Source of the DNA: a bacterium
GTDB lineage: Bacteria > CLD3 > SB21
Assembly (NCBI GenBank): GCA_008933615.1
Contig: WBUR01000015.1
Location: 16,011 to 80,010 of the forward strand
Direction: 5' to 3'
DNA: 64,000 nt
Shown here: positions 34,493 through 45,500 of the stretch, piece by piece
How positions within the stretch are numbered: position 1 is the first letter of the stretch
Layout: every line of letters starts with the position of its first letter
Position numbers and translations under genes: made by a program
Notes under the pieces: model-generated
Told to the model about the DNA's origin: nothing
The model's input: only the letters and a program-made list of their open reading frames with translations
Database searches by the model: none

Positions 34493-36364
34493 TTAATCCC
34501 TTTTTCTTCTTTCATCTCTGCGGCGGTCGGTTTCTTTAAGCAACTTCTTTCGCAGACGCAAATTTAACGGCGTTATCTCGACCAATTCATCGTCATTGAT
34601 AAATTCGATGTAATCTTCAAGACTCAACGGATGGATCGTATCGAGTCGAACGGCATCATCAGTGCCCGATGCGCGCATATTCGTTAATTTTTTTCCTTTC
34701 CCGACATTCACTACAATATCATTGTCGCGGGAATGTTCACCGATGATCATACCTTCGTATACGGCTATCGTCGGGCCCACGATCAGCATGCCGCGTTCCT
34801 GCAAATTCCATAATGCAAACGCGGACGTTTCCGTGTTTTCCATTGAAATCATTACCCCATTGCTGCGTCCCGGTATGTCGCCTTTATAAGGCTGATAATC
34901 GTGAAAATTATGATAGATCACGCCCGTTCCGCGTGTATCGGTCAAAAAATCACCGCGATACCCGATCAAGCCGCGCGCCGGAATTACGAACTCGATTTTC
35001 ACCTGCCCGTTTTCAAGATGAATGAGGTTTTTCATTTCCGCTTTGCGTTTTCCGAGTTTCTCGATTACGACGCCCATATATTGTTCAGGCACATCAATGA
35101 CCAAATACTCCATCGGTTCCATCATCTGACCGTCCATCTTCTTCAAAATCACTTCGGGACGGGAAACCTGAAACTCATACCCTTCGCGGCGCATAGTTTC
35201 GATCAGGATGCATAAATGAAGTTCACCGCGTCCGGAAACTTTGAACGTATCCATGCTTTCGGTGTCTTCAACTTTCAGTGCCAAATTGGATAACAGTTCT
35301 TTGTACAATCTCTCGCGCAAATGGCGGGAAGTGACAAACTTACCATCCAGCCCGGCAAACGGAGAATTATTTACGATGAAGTTCATCGAGATCGTCGGCT
35401 CATCGATATGAATCGGTTCGAGCGCCTCCGGGTTTTTCGGATCGGCAATCGTTTCGCCGATCTGTATTTCTTCTAGCCCCGCAATGGATACGATTTCGCC
35501 GGCATACGCTTCATCCACTTCTTCGCGTTTTAGCTTTTCAAATGCATACAACTTAACCACTTTTCCGTTGTATTGACTCCCGTCTTTCTTGATCACGGTC
35601 ACTTGCTGGCCCAGTTTGACCAAACCGCGCGTGATACGGCCAATTGAAATCCGTCCGAGAAAATCCGAGTAATCAATATTCGTCACCAACATTTGAAACG
35701 GTGATTCTTTATCGCCCGGCGGCAGAGGAATGGTAGAAACTATGGAATCAAAAAGCGGATCTAAATTATCACTATCCTGATCCAGTTCATATTTTGCGTA
35801 ACCTAATTTAGCGGAAGAATAGACTGTCGTAAAATCCAACTGATGGTCGTTGGCACCAAGCTCAAGAAATAAGCTGAACACTTCGTCCAACACCTCGTGA
35901 GGACGGGCGCCGGGACGGTCGATTTTATTGATCACTACGATCGGGGTCAGATTCAGTTCTAGCGATTTCTTCAAAACAAATTTTGTTTGCGGCATCGGTC
36001 CGTCAAACGCGTCTACGAGCAGTAATACGCCGTCGACCATTTTCAGGATACGTTCCACCTCGCCGCCGAAATCCGCGTGACCAGGCGTATCAACGATATT
36101 GATTTTAGTATCTTTATAACGAATGGACGTGTTTTTTGCAAGAATCGTTATGCCGCGCTCACGTTCGAGGTCATTGGAATCCATCACGCGGTCGGTAATT
36201 TTCTGATTGTCACGATACGCGCCGGTTTGCTGCAGCATCTTGTCAACCAATGTGGTTTTCCCATGATCGACGTGAGCGATGATCGCAATATTTCGAATAT
36301 CCTTTCTTAATTCCACAATCGATTCACTTTCTTTTTTTTCAATAACGTCCGCATCTTCGATCAT
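34493..36364 (-). CDS. typA: Ribosome-associated translational GTPase TypA/BipA
   Basis: A 623-residue GTPase. After a 25-residue acidic extension come [15 protein letters not shown] (P-loop), [15 protein letters not shown] and NKIDRPGAR, followed by the EF-G-like domains and the BipA-specific C-terminal region ([27 protein letters not shown] in pieces). It acts in 50S assembly and stress adaptation. GGAG lies 4 nt before the ATG. First gene of the minus-strand run continuing into ffh 12 bp later. Confidence 0.97.
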   Translation of the reverse strand: MIEDADVIEKKESESIVELRKDIRNIAIIAHVDHGKTTLVDKMLQQTGAYRDNQKITDRVMDSNDLERERGITILAKNTSIRYKDTKINIVDTPGHADFGGEVERILKMVDGVLLLVDAFDGPMPQTKFVLKKSLELNLTPIVVINKIDRPGARPHEVLDEVFSLFLELGANDHQLDFTTVYSSAKLGYAKYELDQDSDNLDPLFDSIVSTIPLPPGDKESPFQMLVTNIDYSDFLGRISIGRITRGLVKLGQQVTVIKKDGSQYNGKVVKLYAFEKLKREEVDEAYAGEIVSIAGLEEIQIGETIADPKNPEALEPIHIDEPTISMNFIVNNSPFAGLDGKFVTSRHLRERLYKELLSNLALKVEDTESMDTFKVSGRGELHLCILIETMRREGYEFQVSRPEVILKKMDGQMMEPMEYLVIDVPEQYMGVVIEKLGKRKAEMKNLIHLENGQVKIEFVIPARGLIGYRGDFLTDTRGTGVIYHNFHDYQPYKGDIPGRSNGVMISMENTETSAFALWNLQERGMLIVGPTIAVYEGMIIGEHSRDNDIVVNVGKGKKLTNMRASGTDDAVRLDTIHPLSLEDYIEFINDDELVEITPLNLRLRKKLLKETDRRRDERRKRD

Positions 36365-36426
36365 ACTTCTCCGTTCTTATAACGTAAAAAAATCAACACA
36401 TTAGCTGTTTTTACCAAAGTGCGCCA

Positions 36427-36455
36427 AATATATAGCAACACACCTATAAAAACAA
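36427..36455 (-). promoter_or_regulatory. Sigma-70 promoter for typA-ffh
   Basis: Minus-strand TTGTTT, 17 bp, TATATT about 63 nt before the typA start, in the divergent gap with fdhD. Confidence 0.6.
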
Positions 36456-36597
36456 GGTTTTTTAATTATTTCGCCATTCAAATATTCAGTGATCCTTTCT
36501 TTAATATAAGGCAGGACTGGGCGAATACTTCCCTTTTATTTTTAATTTAGATTGCCTATTTTGAATTATAAACATATACGTAATTTTTCCAAATCCG

Positions 36598-37416
36598 ATG
36601 AAAAAGTCTACTGAAAAATTTGTCATTCACTCCTATCGTTCCGGTAAATGGCATGAGGCAGGAGATACGCTCACAGTAGAAGAACCGCTGGAGATTCATG
36701 TCTGGCAAGACGATGATGAAACCACTAGACTGCTAGCGACTACTATGCGCACACCAGGCCACGACGATGAACTCGGTATTGGTTTTCTTTTTTCAGAAGG
36801 ACTTATTACTAATTATTCTCAGGTTCGCAGCATTGAACAAAGAACTCCGAACTCTACTTTCATACAGGTCGATACCGGAACTTTTGCAAAGATCAAGCAT
36901 TCAGAAAGCCTTAACCGTTATTCTTTTGTTAACGCCAGCTGTGGTATTTGCGGCAGAACGTCAATCGAGGATCTTCGCGCAAAGGGATTTACACGAATTG
37001 AGTCCACGATGACCGTTCCTCCGCATGTCCTGCTTGACCTCCCAAATCAAATGCGATCAGCGCAGAAAATTTTTCATTATACGGGCGGTTTACATGCGGC
37101 GGGATTATTCGATGCAAGAGGTGAATCCATTTGTTTGCGAGAGGACATCGGGCGGCACAATGCCGTAGATAAGATCATCGGAGATGCCTGGCTGCGAGAG
37201 CTTCTGCCTTTGCCTATACAGATTCTTATGGTCAGCGGCCGTTTGAGTTATGAAATTGTTCAGAAGACATTAAGCGCGCGTATCCCTATTCTTGCAGCCG
37301 TATCCGCGCCTTCCCATTTAGCGGTAAAAGTAGCGCACGAATTTGGGATCACTTTGATAGGATTTTTGCGAGACGACCGGTTTAATGTTTATACAAACGC
37401 GGAACGAATAAGATGA
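36598..37416 (+). CDS. fdhD: Formate dehydrogenase accessory sulfurtransferase FdhD
   Basis: A 272-residue protein that delivers sulfur to the molybdenum cofactor of formate dehydrogenase. TMRTPGHDDELGIGFLFSEG and the active-site NASCGICGRTS (Cys115 and Cys118), FHYTGGLHAAGL and REDIGRHNAVDKIIG are family hallmarks. It stands alone on the plus strand; no formate dehydrogenase or moco gene is in the window, so its client enzyme is encoded elsewhere. No clear ribosome site precedes the ATG. Confidence 0.95.
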   Translation: MKKSTEKFVIHSYRSGKWHEAGDTLTVEEPLEIHVWQDDDETTRLLATTMRTPGHDDELGIGFLFSEGLITNYSQVRSIEQRTPNSTFIQVDTGTFAKIKHSESLNRYSFVNASCGICGRTSIEDLRAKGFTRIESTMTVPPHVLLDLPNQMRSAQKIFHYTGGLHAAGLFDARGESICLREDIGRHNAVDKIIGDAWLRELLPLPIQILMVSGRLSYEIVQKTLSARIPILAAVSAPSHLAVKVAHEFGITLIGFLRDDRFNVYTNAERIR

Positions 37417-37500
37417 ATCGAAATACTATAACTGATTTTCTTCCAAGCTAATGCTTACTAATCGAGGAAAAACTTTCCGCGAAATCACTGAATAAAAAAA

Positions 37501-37530
37501 GCCTCGTCTGCACAATGCTGACGAGGTTTT
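37501..37530. terminator. Bidirectional terminator between fdhD and the acyl-CoA dehydrogenase
   Basis: Stem CCTCGTC / GACGAGG with inner GCA/TGC and 3-nt loop, flanked by an A run on the left and a T run on the right, so it can end both convergent transcripts. Confidence 0.88.
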
Positions 37531-37552
37531 CGAGTGTCCTATTATTTTTAAC

Positions 37553-39454
37553 TCACGCCAACGTTTTTTCCGCTTTCATCCCCTGGACTGAGACCGTCTT
37601 TTTTTCCGGCTTTATAAATCCAGAAATACCTTCTTCCATCCAGGTATATTTATCGTTCAATATATTCTTGGCAATTCCATATTTAAAAACATCATCATTA
37701 TTCCACAGACCTTTAAGTAAAATCTTTACGCGTCGACGGGCATTGCGGCAAAAAAGATCGGCCAGCTCGCAGGCGTCATGATTCCCTTCTTTGGATAATT
37801 TAAGGGCGCGGCTCATGGTTGAAGCCATCGCAAAAAGTTCCGCTCCGATATCCACTACACGAAATAAGAAGGCCTGTTTATAAGCTAATTTAGCCTGATG
37901 ACGCATCATCCCGTGAAAAATCTCTCGGGATAATTTTCGCGTCGTGCGATTAACAAATCGCATGTGACGCGCCAATTTGCCAAACTCACTGTATCTCGGC
38001 CAGAAAGACCAGCCCAACCAGCGCGACGGATACCATACGGCGTAGAAGGCTATGACCTTAGGCAATGCGCCCAACCGCTGTCCCATGGTCGATTTCGGAT
38101 TGATCATGCTCCATGCGACATCCAGATGTTTATCGACGGCTTCCCGCGCAATAAAAAGGCGCATGATCTCGCTGGAACCTTCAAAGATCAAGTTAATCCT
38201 AAAATCGCGCATGGCGCGCTCGATCGGAATCGGTTCATCACCGCGCGCGCGCAAAGAATCTGCTGTTTCATAACCCCGTCCGCCGCGAACCTGCAGGGTA
38301 TCGTCAACAATCTTCCAGCCGGCTTCCGTGTTATACATTTTAGCAACGGCCGCTTCAAGGCGAATATCATATCCCTTATCCGACATCGCGGTTGCAATAT
38401 CTGAAACGGATTCCATTGCGAAAGTCATTGACGCCATATCGGCAATCTTTTGCGCGATCGCTTCATGCTTGCCCACCGGCTGTCCCCATTGCACGCGCGA
38501 CCGTCCCCATTTACGAACCACTTCGACGCACGCTTTTGCAGTGCCGGCACAAATGGCGGGAATAGTCAGTCGTCCCGTATTAAGAGTAATGAGAGCAAGT
38601 TTCAGGCCTTTACCCCGTTGCCAAAGCAAATTTTCTTTTGGCACACGGACATTCTTAAACGAAATTACCCCGTTCTCCAATGCTTTCAGTCCCATAAAAT
38701 GGCAACGGTGTTCGACTTTAACGCCAGGCCAGCTTGTTTCTATAATGAATGCGCTGATCGCATTGTCTTCTTTATGTTTTGCCATGACCACGATGAGGTC
38801 AGCGATAGTTCCGTTAGTGCACCATAATTTTTCGCCGTTGAGAATAAACGCCTGGCCGTTGTCCGTATCTTCAACTGTGGAATGCAAATTCGCCGGATCA
38901 GAGCCGACTTCCGCTTCGGTCAATGCAAATGCCGACACTTCACCGCGTGCAACACGGGGCAGGTATTTTTTCTTTTGTTCTTCAGTGCCGAATGTCTTAA
39001 GCGGTTGAGGCAAACCGATCGATTGATGCGCCGATAAAAGTGCGGCTACATTCCCGTCCTGGCTTCCAACCAGTTGCATAACCTTGTTGTATTCCGCCTG
39101 GGTAAATTCCAACCCGCCATATTCTTTTTTGATCTTCATACCGAAGGCGCCCAGCTTCGCCAATCGATGTCGAATCTCGTCAGGAATTTTTCCATCCCGG
39201 TCGATCTTGTCGGAATCCACGTCTTCTTCAAGAAACTTTTTCATCTTGGCGTAGAATTCCTGGAATTCCGGCCGGTTAATCCCTTCCGCTTGGGGGAACG
39301 GATGAACAAGGTTTAACCTTAAATTTCCGAGAAAAATTTCACGAAGAAAACTAGGGCGATCCCATTTACTCTCACGCGCAGCTTCGGCAACTTCGCGTGC
39401 TTCATCTTCAGTCAGATGTTTTTTCTTTCCATTGGCAGGTATATCTTGTGACAT
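37553..39454 (-). CDS. Acyl-CoA dehydrogenase family protein (long form)
   Basis: A 633-residue flavoprotein, longer than the 380-residue classical type. FALTEAEVGSDPANL and EKLWCTNGTIADLIVV line the FAD/substrate site; RGGRGYETADSLRARG and NLIFEGSSEIMRLFIAREA are the C-terminal motifs. About 150 extra C-terminal residues match long bacterial FadE-like enzymes. It should catalyse alpha,beta-dehydrogenation of an acyl-CoA. The ATG at 39454 has AAGGA 7 nt upstream; an ATG at 39472 is less likely. Chain-length specificity is unknown. Confidence 0.92.
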   Translation of the reverse strand: MSQDIPANGKKKHLTEDEAREVAEAARESKWDRPSFLREIFLGNLRLNLVHPFPQAEGINRPEFQEFYAKMKKFLEEDVDSDKIDRDGKIPDEIRHRLAKLGAFGMKIKKEYGGLEFTQAEYNKVMQLVGSQDGNVAALLSAHQSIGLPQPLKTFGTEEQKKKYLPRVARGEVSAFALTEAEVGSDPANLHSTVEDTDNGQAFILNGEKLWCTNGTIADLIVVMAKHKEDNAISAFIIETSWPGVKVEHRCHFMGLKALENGVISFKNVRVPKENLLWQRGKGLKLALITLNTGRLTIPAICAGTAKACVEVVRKWGRSRVQWGQPVGKHEAIAQKIADMASMTFAMESVSDIATAMSDKGYDIRLEAAVAKMYNTEAGWKIVDDTLQVRGGRGYETADSLRARGDEPIPIERAMRDFRINLIFEGSSEIMRLFIAREAVDKHLDVAWSMINPKSTMGQRLGALPKVIAFYAVWYPSRWLGWSFWPRYSEFGKLARHMRFVNRTTRKLSREIFHGMMRHQAKLAYKQAFLFRVVDIGAELFAMASTMSRALKLSKEGNHDACELADLFCRNARRRVKILLKGLWNNDDVFKYGIAKNILNDKYTWMEEGISGFIKPEKKTVSVQGMKAEKTLA

Positions 39455-39516
39455 AATAAATCCTTCCGGCAAATAGATTTGGTCTAAGATATTGCTTTAA
39501 TAGCAAGTTACTAAAT

Positions 39517-39546
39517 AATATAGATAAATAGTAAGCAGAAATTCAA
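39517..39546 (-). promoter_or_regulatory. Putative promoter for the acyl-CoA dehydrogenase gene
   Basis: Minus-strand TTGAAT, 18 bp, TATATT about 63 nt before the start codon. Confidence 0.5.
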
Positions 39547-39578
39547 TCAAAATCATTGGCCATTATCAAAAATTAACC

Positions 39579-39607
39579 TTGCACTGAAACCTCATTCCTG
39601 TTATATT
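39579..39607 (+). promoter_or_regulatory. Sigma-70 promoter for the tRNA-Arg pair
   Basis: TTGCAC, 17 bp, TATATT ending 21 nt before the first tRNA, the expected distance for a stable-RNA promoter. Confidence 0.78.
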
Positions 39608-39628
39608 CGCGACGCTGAATATATTTAT

Positions 39629-39702
39629 GGGCCCGTAGCTCATCTGGATAGAGCATCTGCCTTCTAAGCAGAGGGTAACAGGTTCGAGTCCTGTCGGGCC
39701 TA
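39629..39702 (+). tRNA. tRNA-Arg (anticodon TCT)
   Basis: A 74-nt cloverleaf: acceptor GGGCCCG / CGGGCCT (one G-U), D-arm GCTC/GAGC, anticodon stem TCTGC/GCAGA with loop CTTCTAA (TCT, reads AGA), T-arm ACAGG-TTCGAGT-CCTGT, discriminator A. Confidence 0.97.
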
Positions 39703-39746
39703 CGAATGAAAATTCCTCAAGAACTACCCCGAGGTTTTTATTGCAT

Positions 39747-39820
<74 letters not shown>

Positions 39821-39824
39821 CTAA

Positions 39825-39850
39825 AAAGGACGAGAAAAGATTCGTCCTTT
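39825..39850 (+). terminator. Terminator of the tRNA-Arg operon
   Basis: Stem AAAGGACGA / TCGTCCTTT with an 8-nt loop followed by a T-rich run, 5 bp after the second tRNA. Confidence 0.85.
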
Positions 39851-39873
39851 TTTATTTTTGCGCCGGATTCTAC

Positions 39874-40299
39874 TTAATGGATCGTAAAACTATTTGAGGT
39901 AATGGTATCTGGATCATTTATGTCGCCATTCCAAAAAAGAGGGTATCGGAATCGGTACGTTCCCGGCTTGTGAACGACAAGTGAATCAGACATGTTCGTA
40001 TACGGATCAATTGTCATTTCTTCCATAAGCGAATCCGGGCACACCAAACTGGTCCACTGAACCCATTGATCTTCCACCCATTTGTCCCGGTAATAATATA
40101 CGTTACTCAAACATCCCTGAAAAACCACGCTTTCATTCGTATTGTTATAGATTGTAATAATGGTTTTTTCATTACGAATGTAATCCGTTTTGTCCGTAAA
40201 TACCGTTACCCCGTATACTGTTGAGTTTTCTACAGGCGCCCTATCGTGGCTGCAGCCAAACAAAACTGAAACCAAAAGAGTTAGGATTAAGTGTCTCAT
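39874..40299 (-). CDS. Small lipoprotein with immunoglobulin-like fold, function unknown
   Basis: A 141-residue protein: signal peptide with lipobox LFGC (Cys16), then a beta-rich domain (YGVTVFTDKTDYIRNEKTII; NNTNESVVFQGC; HKPGTYRFRYPLFW) resembling Ig-like or BsuPI-type small lipoprotein domains. The strand order with a central W/Y-rich segment and final NSFTIH strand suggests a single beta sandwich. AAGGAGG precedes the ATG. It converges on the tRNA operon and diverges from the small membrane protein gene. Confidence 0.8.
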   Translation of the reverse strand: MRHLILTLLVSVLFGCSHDRAPVENSTVYGVTVFTDKTDYIRNEKTIITIYNNTNESVVFQGCLSNVYYYRDKWVEDQWVQWTSLVCPDSLMEEMTIDPYTNMSDSLVVHKPGTYRFRYPLFWNGDINDPDTITSNSFTIH

Positions 40300-40381
40300 G
40301 TATTCCTCCTTCTGTTATAAGGAGTATAGTTCATGCAGCCTCATAAAAATTACAAAAAAAATTGGAAATAATGAATATTTT

Positions 40382-40410
40382 TTGATTTTGCGTCGCTAAA
40401 CGTCTAAATT
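40382..40410 (+). promoter_or_regulatory. Sigma-70 promoter for the small membrane protein gene
   Basis: TTGATT, 17 bp, TAAATT, 52 nt before the ATG at 40463. Confidence 0.65.
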
Positions 40411-40462
40411 ATAGATACATATTATTTCTAAATTGATATCCCACCCAAAAGGAGGAGTAATT

Positions 40463-40801
40463 ATGCAGGTCAAAAAAAGAAATATGGTAGCTCAGGTGTT
40501 CCTGGTGATTATCACGCTGGGTATTTACGCGATTTACTGGTTCTATCAAACGGCGAGTGAACTAAAAGGAATTGCCAATGATCCTGAAGCGTCTCCGGGA
40601 TTGTGGACTGTATTACTATTTATTCCGTTCGGCGCTTTTTATTCCTACTATAAATACGGCGAATTATATGAGAAGGTGTCCACGGAAAAAATGAACCGCT
40701 GGTTACTTTTTGTGTTATGGCTTGTCTTTTCGCCGGCAGTCTGGTTTCTCGTGCAGATGGATCTTAATAAGCGCGCTGAAATCCCTGCAACTTCTGTTTG
40801 A
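40463..40801 (+). CDS. DUF4234-like small membrane protein
   Basis: A 112-residue protein starting MQVKKRNMVAQVFLVIITLG, with AAAGGAGG 7 nt upstream; an earlier in-frame ATG at 40433 is rejected. The ITLGIYAIYWFYQTASEL motif at the first helix is typical of DUF4234; two further helices follow (about 50-68 and 80-100). Function unknown; monocistronic with its own promoter and terminator. Confidence 0.86.
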   Translation: MQVKKRNMVAQVFLVIITLGIYAIYWFYQTASELKGIANDPEASPGLWTVLLFIPFGAFYSYYKYGELYEKVSTEKMNRWLLFVLWLVFSPAVWFLVQMDLNKRAEIPATSV

Positions 40802-40818
40802 TAAATTGTATATAATTG

Positions 40819-40850
40819 AAAATCCCCGCTTCAATTGAACCGGGGATTTT
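40819..40850 (+). terminator. Terminator between convergent genes
   Basis: Stem AAAATCCCCG / CGGGGATTTT with a 12-nt, itself palindromic loop, then TATTTTA. Serves the plus-strand gene and perhaps the converging FGGY kinase gene. Confidence 0.85.
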
Positions 40851-40873
40851 TATTTTATACTAATAAGCAACTC

Positions 40874-42406
40874 TTACATTCCCTTTTCCCACCAACGCTG
40901 AGCGATGAGATTGTACATATTGTTCTGCCGCTCTCTTGCTGCTTTATAAATTTCATGATTCTGCGTGTTAGGATTAAAGGTGCGGCCCAGCGGCATCGGA
41001 ATTTCTGCAGCGTTCCGAACTGATCCGATACCTTCCAAAGCCAATATCGCAGCTCCACGGGCAGAACCTTCCTGCTCGCCTGATTGCGTTACAGGTAATC
41101 CCATGACATCGGACATAATTTGCGTCAGCACTTCCGAATCAATGAACCCTCCTCCTGAAGCAATAATTTTTTTGATAGGCATATTTTGACGGTTAAAAAT
41201 ATCATACACCGCCGCATAACGATAACTCACGCTTTCCATTGTTGCGCGGACGATTTCCTCCCTTGAACTGTTCAGATTGAGTCCATATATCATACCACGG
41301 GCATTTTCATGCCATCCGGTGCTTCGCTCGCCCGCCCAAAAGGGCAGAACGGTAAGTCCGTGGCCATCCGGTTTACATTCGTTCATAGCTTTATCCACGC
41401 CTTTTTTCCCTCCCTCAACTCCGAGATGGGACACGATCCATTTCCTCAAATTCCCGCCGTCGCTTAAGGCACCGCCCATTAAAAATCTTTTTTTGTCTAC
41501 GCGATAAACCCACAATTCCGGCGGAATAATTACCGAGTCAGCTTCCCAGCACACCCGCAAAGCGCCCGATGTGCCCATCACGATACAAAGCTGATCTTTC
41601 GCAACGCATCCCGTGCCGACGTTGGAACTCGCACCGTCACCTACTGCGGGAAACCAGGGAATATCGACCAGAGTCGGCCAACGCTTCGCATAGGTTGATT
41701 TTAATCCCTGCAGCGGTGTATCCATATCCCCAAGTTCAGAAAGATTTTGCGGAGTAATAGGCATTACGGCAAAAACTTTTTCATCCCATTTGCATGTGTT
41801 CTGATTTAATAACCCTGTTCCGGATGCCATGGAAATACTGCAAACCGCTTTTTCAAAAAAAACATAGTAGAGGTATTCGCCGATTGACATCCACTTATCT
41901 GTCTTGATAAAAGTCTCGTTATGTTCTTCGTTGAACCACATCAGCTTTGCCGGCAAGTAGCTTGGATGAATAACGCATCCCGTGCGGCTGTGAATTTCCT
42001 CCGGATTTAACTTTTGTTTTAATGCATCTATCACCAAACGCGGGCGTGTGTCGGCCCAACTGATCAGTGCGGTCGTCGGTTTACCGCTTTTATCGACGCC
42101 CATCAAATTATGCCAAAAGGTATCAAAACCTACTGCTTTGACCTCACCCGCATGTTTCCCAAGTTCTTCCATAATTTTGTCGATACATTCGGCCGTACTG
42201 TCCACAATAAATTTAGGATCGGCATACACGCCGCCATCCTGGCTTGTCGTAAACAAATACCCGACCTGATGCATAAGATTTTTCACCGGCCGCCCCAAAG
42301 CGTCGTAAACCAATGCTCTGGTAGAGGACGTACCTATATCAATGGCCAGGATAAGCGGTCGTTGTGCATTTTTCAGCTTAATAGGCTGATTCGTTTGCGT
42401 CTTCAT
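40874..42406 (-). CDS. FGGY-family carbohydrate kinase (gluconokinase-like)
   Basis: A 510-residue sugar kinase. AIDIGTSSTRALVYD is the N-terminal phosphate loop; WADTRPR, VGDGASSNVGTGC, MGTSGALR and the C-terminal ASGGGFIDSEVLTQIMSDVMG complete the FGGY signature set. The WADTR and GERSTGW motifs favour the gluconokinase/xylulokinase branch, but the sugar is not certain. No pentose or gluconate pathway gene is adjacent. GGAGG precedes the ATG and a strong promoter lies upstream. Confidence 0.9.
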   Translation of the reverse strand: MKTQTNQPIKLKNAQRPLILAIDIGTSSTRALVYDALGRPVKNLMHQVGYLFTTSQDGGVYADPKFIVDSTAECIDKIMEELGKHAGEVKAVGFDTFWHNLMGVDKSGKPTTALISWADTRPRLVIDALKQKLNPEEIHSRTGCVIHPSYLPAKLMWFNEEHNETFIKTDKWMSIGEYLYYVFFEKAVCSISMASGTGLLNQNTCKWDEKVFAVMPITPQNLSELGDMDTPLQGLKSTYAKRWPTLVDIPWFPAVGDGASSNVGTGCVAKDQLCIVMGTSGALRVCWEADSVIIPPELWVYRVDKKRFLMGGALSDGGNLRKWIVSHLGVEGGKKGVDKAMNECKPDGHGLTVLPFWAGERSTGWHENARGMIYGLNLNSSREEIVRATMESVSYRYAAVYDIFNRQNMPIKKIIASGGGFIDSEVLTQIMSDVMGLPVTQSGEQEGSARGAAILALEGIGSVRNAAEIPMPLGRTFNPNTQNHEIYKAARERQNNMYNLIAQRWWEKGM

Positions 42407-42483
42407 AAATTCCTCCGAATGGATAAAGCAGTCGTATTCATAGTTTGTAAAATATGTGACGATGAGATAGAATGGTGTTTCTA

Positions 42484-42512
42484 ATTTTATCGAAATTAAA
42501 CCGAAGGGTCAA
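42484..42512 (-). promoter_or_regulatory. Sigma-70 promoter for the FGGY kinase gene
   Basis: Minus-strand TTGACC, 17 bp, TAAAAT, about 78 nt before the start codon. Confidence 0.75.
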
Positions 42513-42541
42513 GGGTTATTTGATGCTCACTGCCTTGCTCC

Positions 42542-45500
42542 TTAAGTATGGTTTATAGGTAAAATAATCTTGAATTCGGAGCCTTTACCTTCATGACTTT
42601 CCACTTCAATATCGCCGTTGTGTTTTTTGACGATTCCATAGCTGACTGATAAGCCAAGCCCCATTCCTTTTCCGATGTCTTTGGTGGTAAAGAATGGATC
42701 AAAAACGCTCCGTACGACTGCTGCGCTCATGCCCACGCCGTTATCTTTAAAGTGAATAGCGATGTGATCGTCATCTTCTTTTCTTGTCACAATCCGAATC
42801 ATCCCTTTTTCACGAATCGCTTCGGTTGCGTTGGTTAATATACTCAGAAAAACCTGATTGAGCAGTCCGGGTAATGCTTCAACCATAGGCAATGTGCTGA
42901 ATTCCCTGACAATCTCGATCCGTCCTTCGTAATGCGGGCGCAGTATAGCCAGCGTCGATTCTATACCTTCGTGGACGTCATAAAGTATCATACCGCTGGC
43001 ATCTACGCGCGAGAACTTGCGCAATTCTTCGACAATGACCTTAATTCGCTGAGATCCTTTCTTGCATGAAAGGATAATTGCCAATGTATCGCGTTTTACA
43101 AAATCATATTCGTGGTTTTTCTTTATCGTTTCCATTCCGGATTTGATTTTTTGAACGTCATTCGTTTCAATTATTTTTTCGTAATCGGAAATGATGCTGT
43201 CCCAACGGCTGATATGATCTTCCAGAATATACAGGTTACCGTCCACGAACGTGAGCGGATTATTTATTTCATGGGCAATGCCGGCCACCATCTGCCCAAG
43301 TGCAGACATTTTTTCCGCATGTACCAACTGAGTCTGCGTCGCCTGCAAAGTCTGTAACGTGTTCTCAAGTTTGTAATTGATATTTTTGAGATCGTCTCTT
43401 TGGCGCAAAATTTCCCTGGTTCGCTCCGCAACTTCAATTTCCAGTCGGTCTTTTTCCATTTGAATATGACGCACCCGATAACGAAACAATGATACACTGA
43501 TCGCCGCCAAGGCAATAACGGAAAGGATCCGGAACCACCATGTTTTCCAAAATGGCGGTAAGATTGTTATCTTGACTGACACGCCTTCGTCGTTCCACAC
43601 GCCGTCATTATTAGTGCCTTTTACCCGGAAAATATAGTCGCCATGATCAAGATTAGTGTAATTAACAAAACGACGAGAGCCGGCTAATATCCATTCCTTG
43701 TCAAATCCCTGAAGAAAATAGGAGTAATTATTTTTTTCAGAGTTCGTATAATCCAACGCGGCATATTCAAAAGAAAAATCCTCATTGTAAGGAAGCACAA
43801 ATTCCTTTTTATTATCTACGGTCGTATGGTCCGTATCCAACAACAATTTATCAGAACGGCTGTATCGTTTAAATGCCGTAAAGACGAGCGACGGTGCATG
43901 CTGGTTATCCTTCACTTCATCGGGCTTAAACGAATTAAATCCAAACGTACCGCCAAAATAAAATGTGCCGCTCAATCCTTTATGATAGGAGCCAAACTTA
44001 AATTCATTATTTTGCAGGCCGTCCTTTACGTCATAATTTTTGAACGTACCTTTTTCTCCCGCTGGGCTGAAGCGGGAAAGGCCTTGAACCGTGCTAAGCC
44101 ACAAGTTACCTTCTTCATCCGGAATGATCCCGTAAACGTAGTTATCGGGCAGACCGTCGCGTTCCTGTAACCTCACAAAAACATCTTCCCCGCGCTCGTT
44201 CGTAACCAACTTATTCAAGCCTGCGTTCGTTCCAATCCAAATATGGCCGTTTTTGTCTTCATTGATGGAAAATATCACATCGCTTCCGATACTCAGTGGA
44301 TTTTGCGGATCGTTTTGATAACGAATGAATTTATGATCCGCAGTTCTGCCCCGGTCATCAAGGTGTAATTTATTCAGTCCACCTCCAAAAGTGCCTACCC
44401 ACAAAACATTTCGACTGTCCATAAAAAGAGAACTGACTCGATTTTCACTCAAGCTGTTCTCGTCATTTGGATCATTTTTATAATGAACAAATTTCTCTAC
44501 CCCATTCTCATTCGTCAACTGATCTAGACCTCCCCCAAACGTACCTATCCAGATATTTCCAAAACGGCCGATAGTAATACAACTGATGTCGTTATTACTT
44601 ATGGTTTGCGAATTGGCGGCATTGTGTTTGTAATGAATGAACACACCTTCGTTTCCCGGATCATACTTATTCAATCCTCCGCCTTCTGTGCCGATCCAAA
44701 GAATACCTTTTTCATCTTCGGCTATCGAACGCACTTCATCATTACTCAAACTGCGGGGGTTTGACATGGTGTGACGATAAGACTTGAATGTACCAAGCAA
44801 CGGGTCAAACTTATTAAGGCCGTCGTGAGTGCCTATCCAAATGAGGCCGGATTTACTTTCACAAAACGACCGGACAATATTATTACCCAGGCTGTTAGGG
44901 TTTTCGGGTGAATGTTTGAAATGTTTAAATTTTCCCCGTTTAAGATCCAGTTTATTTATGCCGCCGCCGCCGTAAGTTCCGATCCAAAGAATATCCGATC
45001 TATCAATAAAAAGGGAGCGCACTTCATTATCACTCAGACTGGAAGGATCGGTCGGCATGTTTTTATAGACCATAAACTTTTGCCGTGCGGCATCAAGAAC
45101 ATTTAGTCCTTCATTCGTACCTACCCATATTTGGTCTTTTCCATCCACACAAAGCGAGGCGACTGCGTTATCGCTAATCGAGTTGGGGTTGGCCTCATGG
45201 TGCTGATAGAAAGATATCCTTGCAGGTGATTGTGATCGATCTATCCTATTCAAACCCCCATCCTCTGTACCTACCCAAATAATTCCGGCATGATCCTGCG
45301 CGATTGCCGTAATGGATTCACTTGTGATTCGGTTCGGCGAGTTAAAGTCACTGCGGAAATGAGTCACGTTACCATTAGAATATAAATTTAATCCTTTTTT
45401 TGTTCCGGCCCAAACATCGCCGTTTGCTTCAACGAATAACACGGTGATCCAATTATCACTTAATCCAGTAATATTCTCGATCACAAAATCCGTTTTCCCG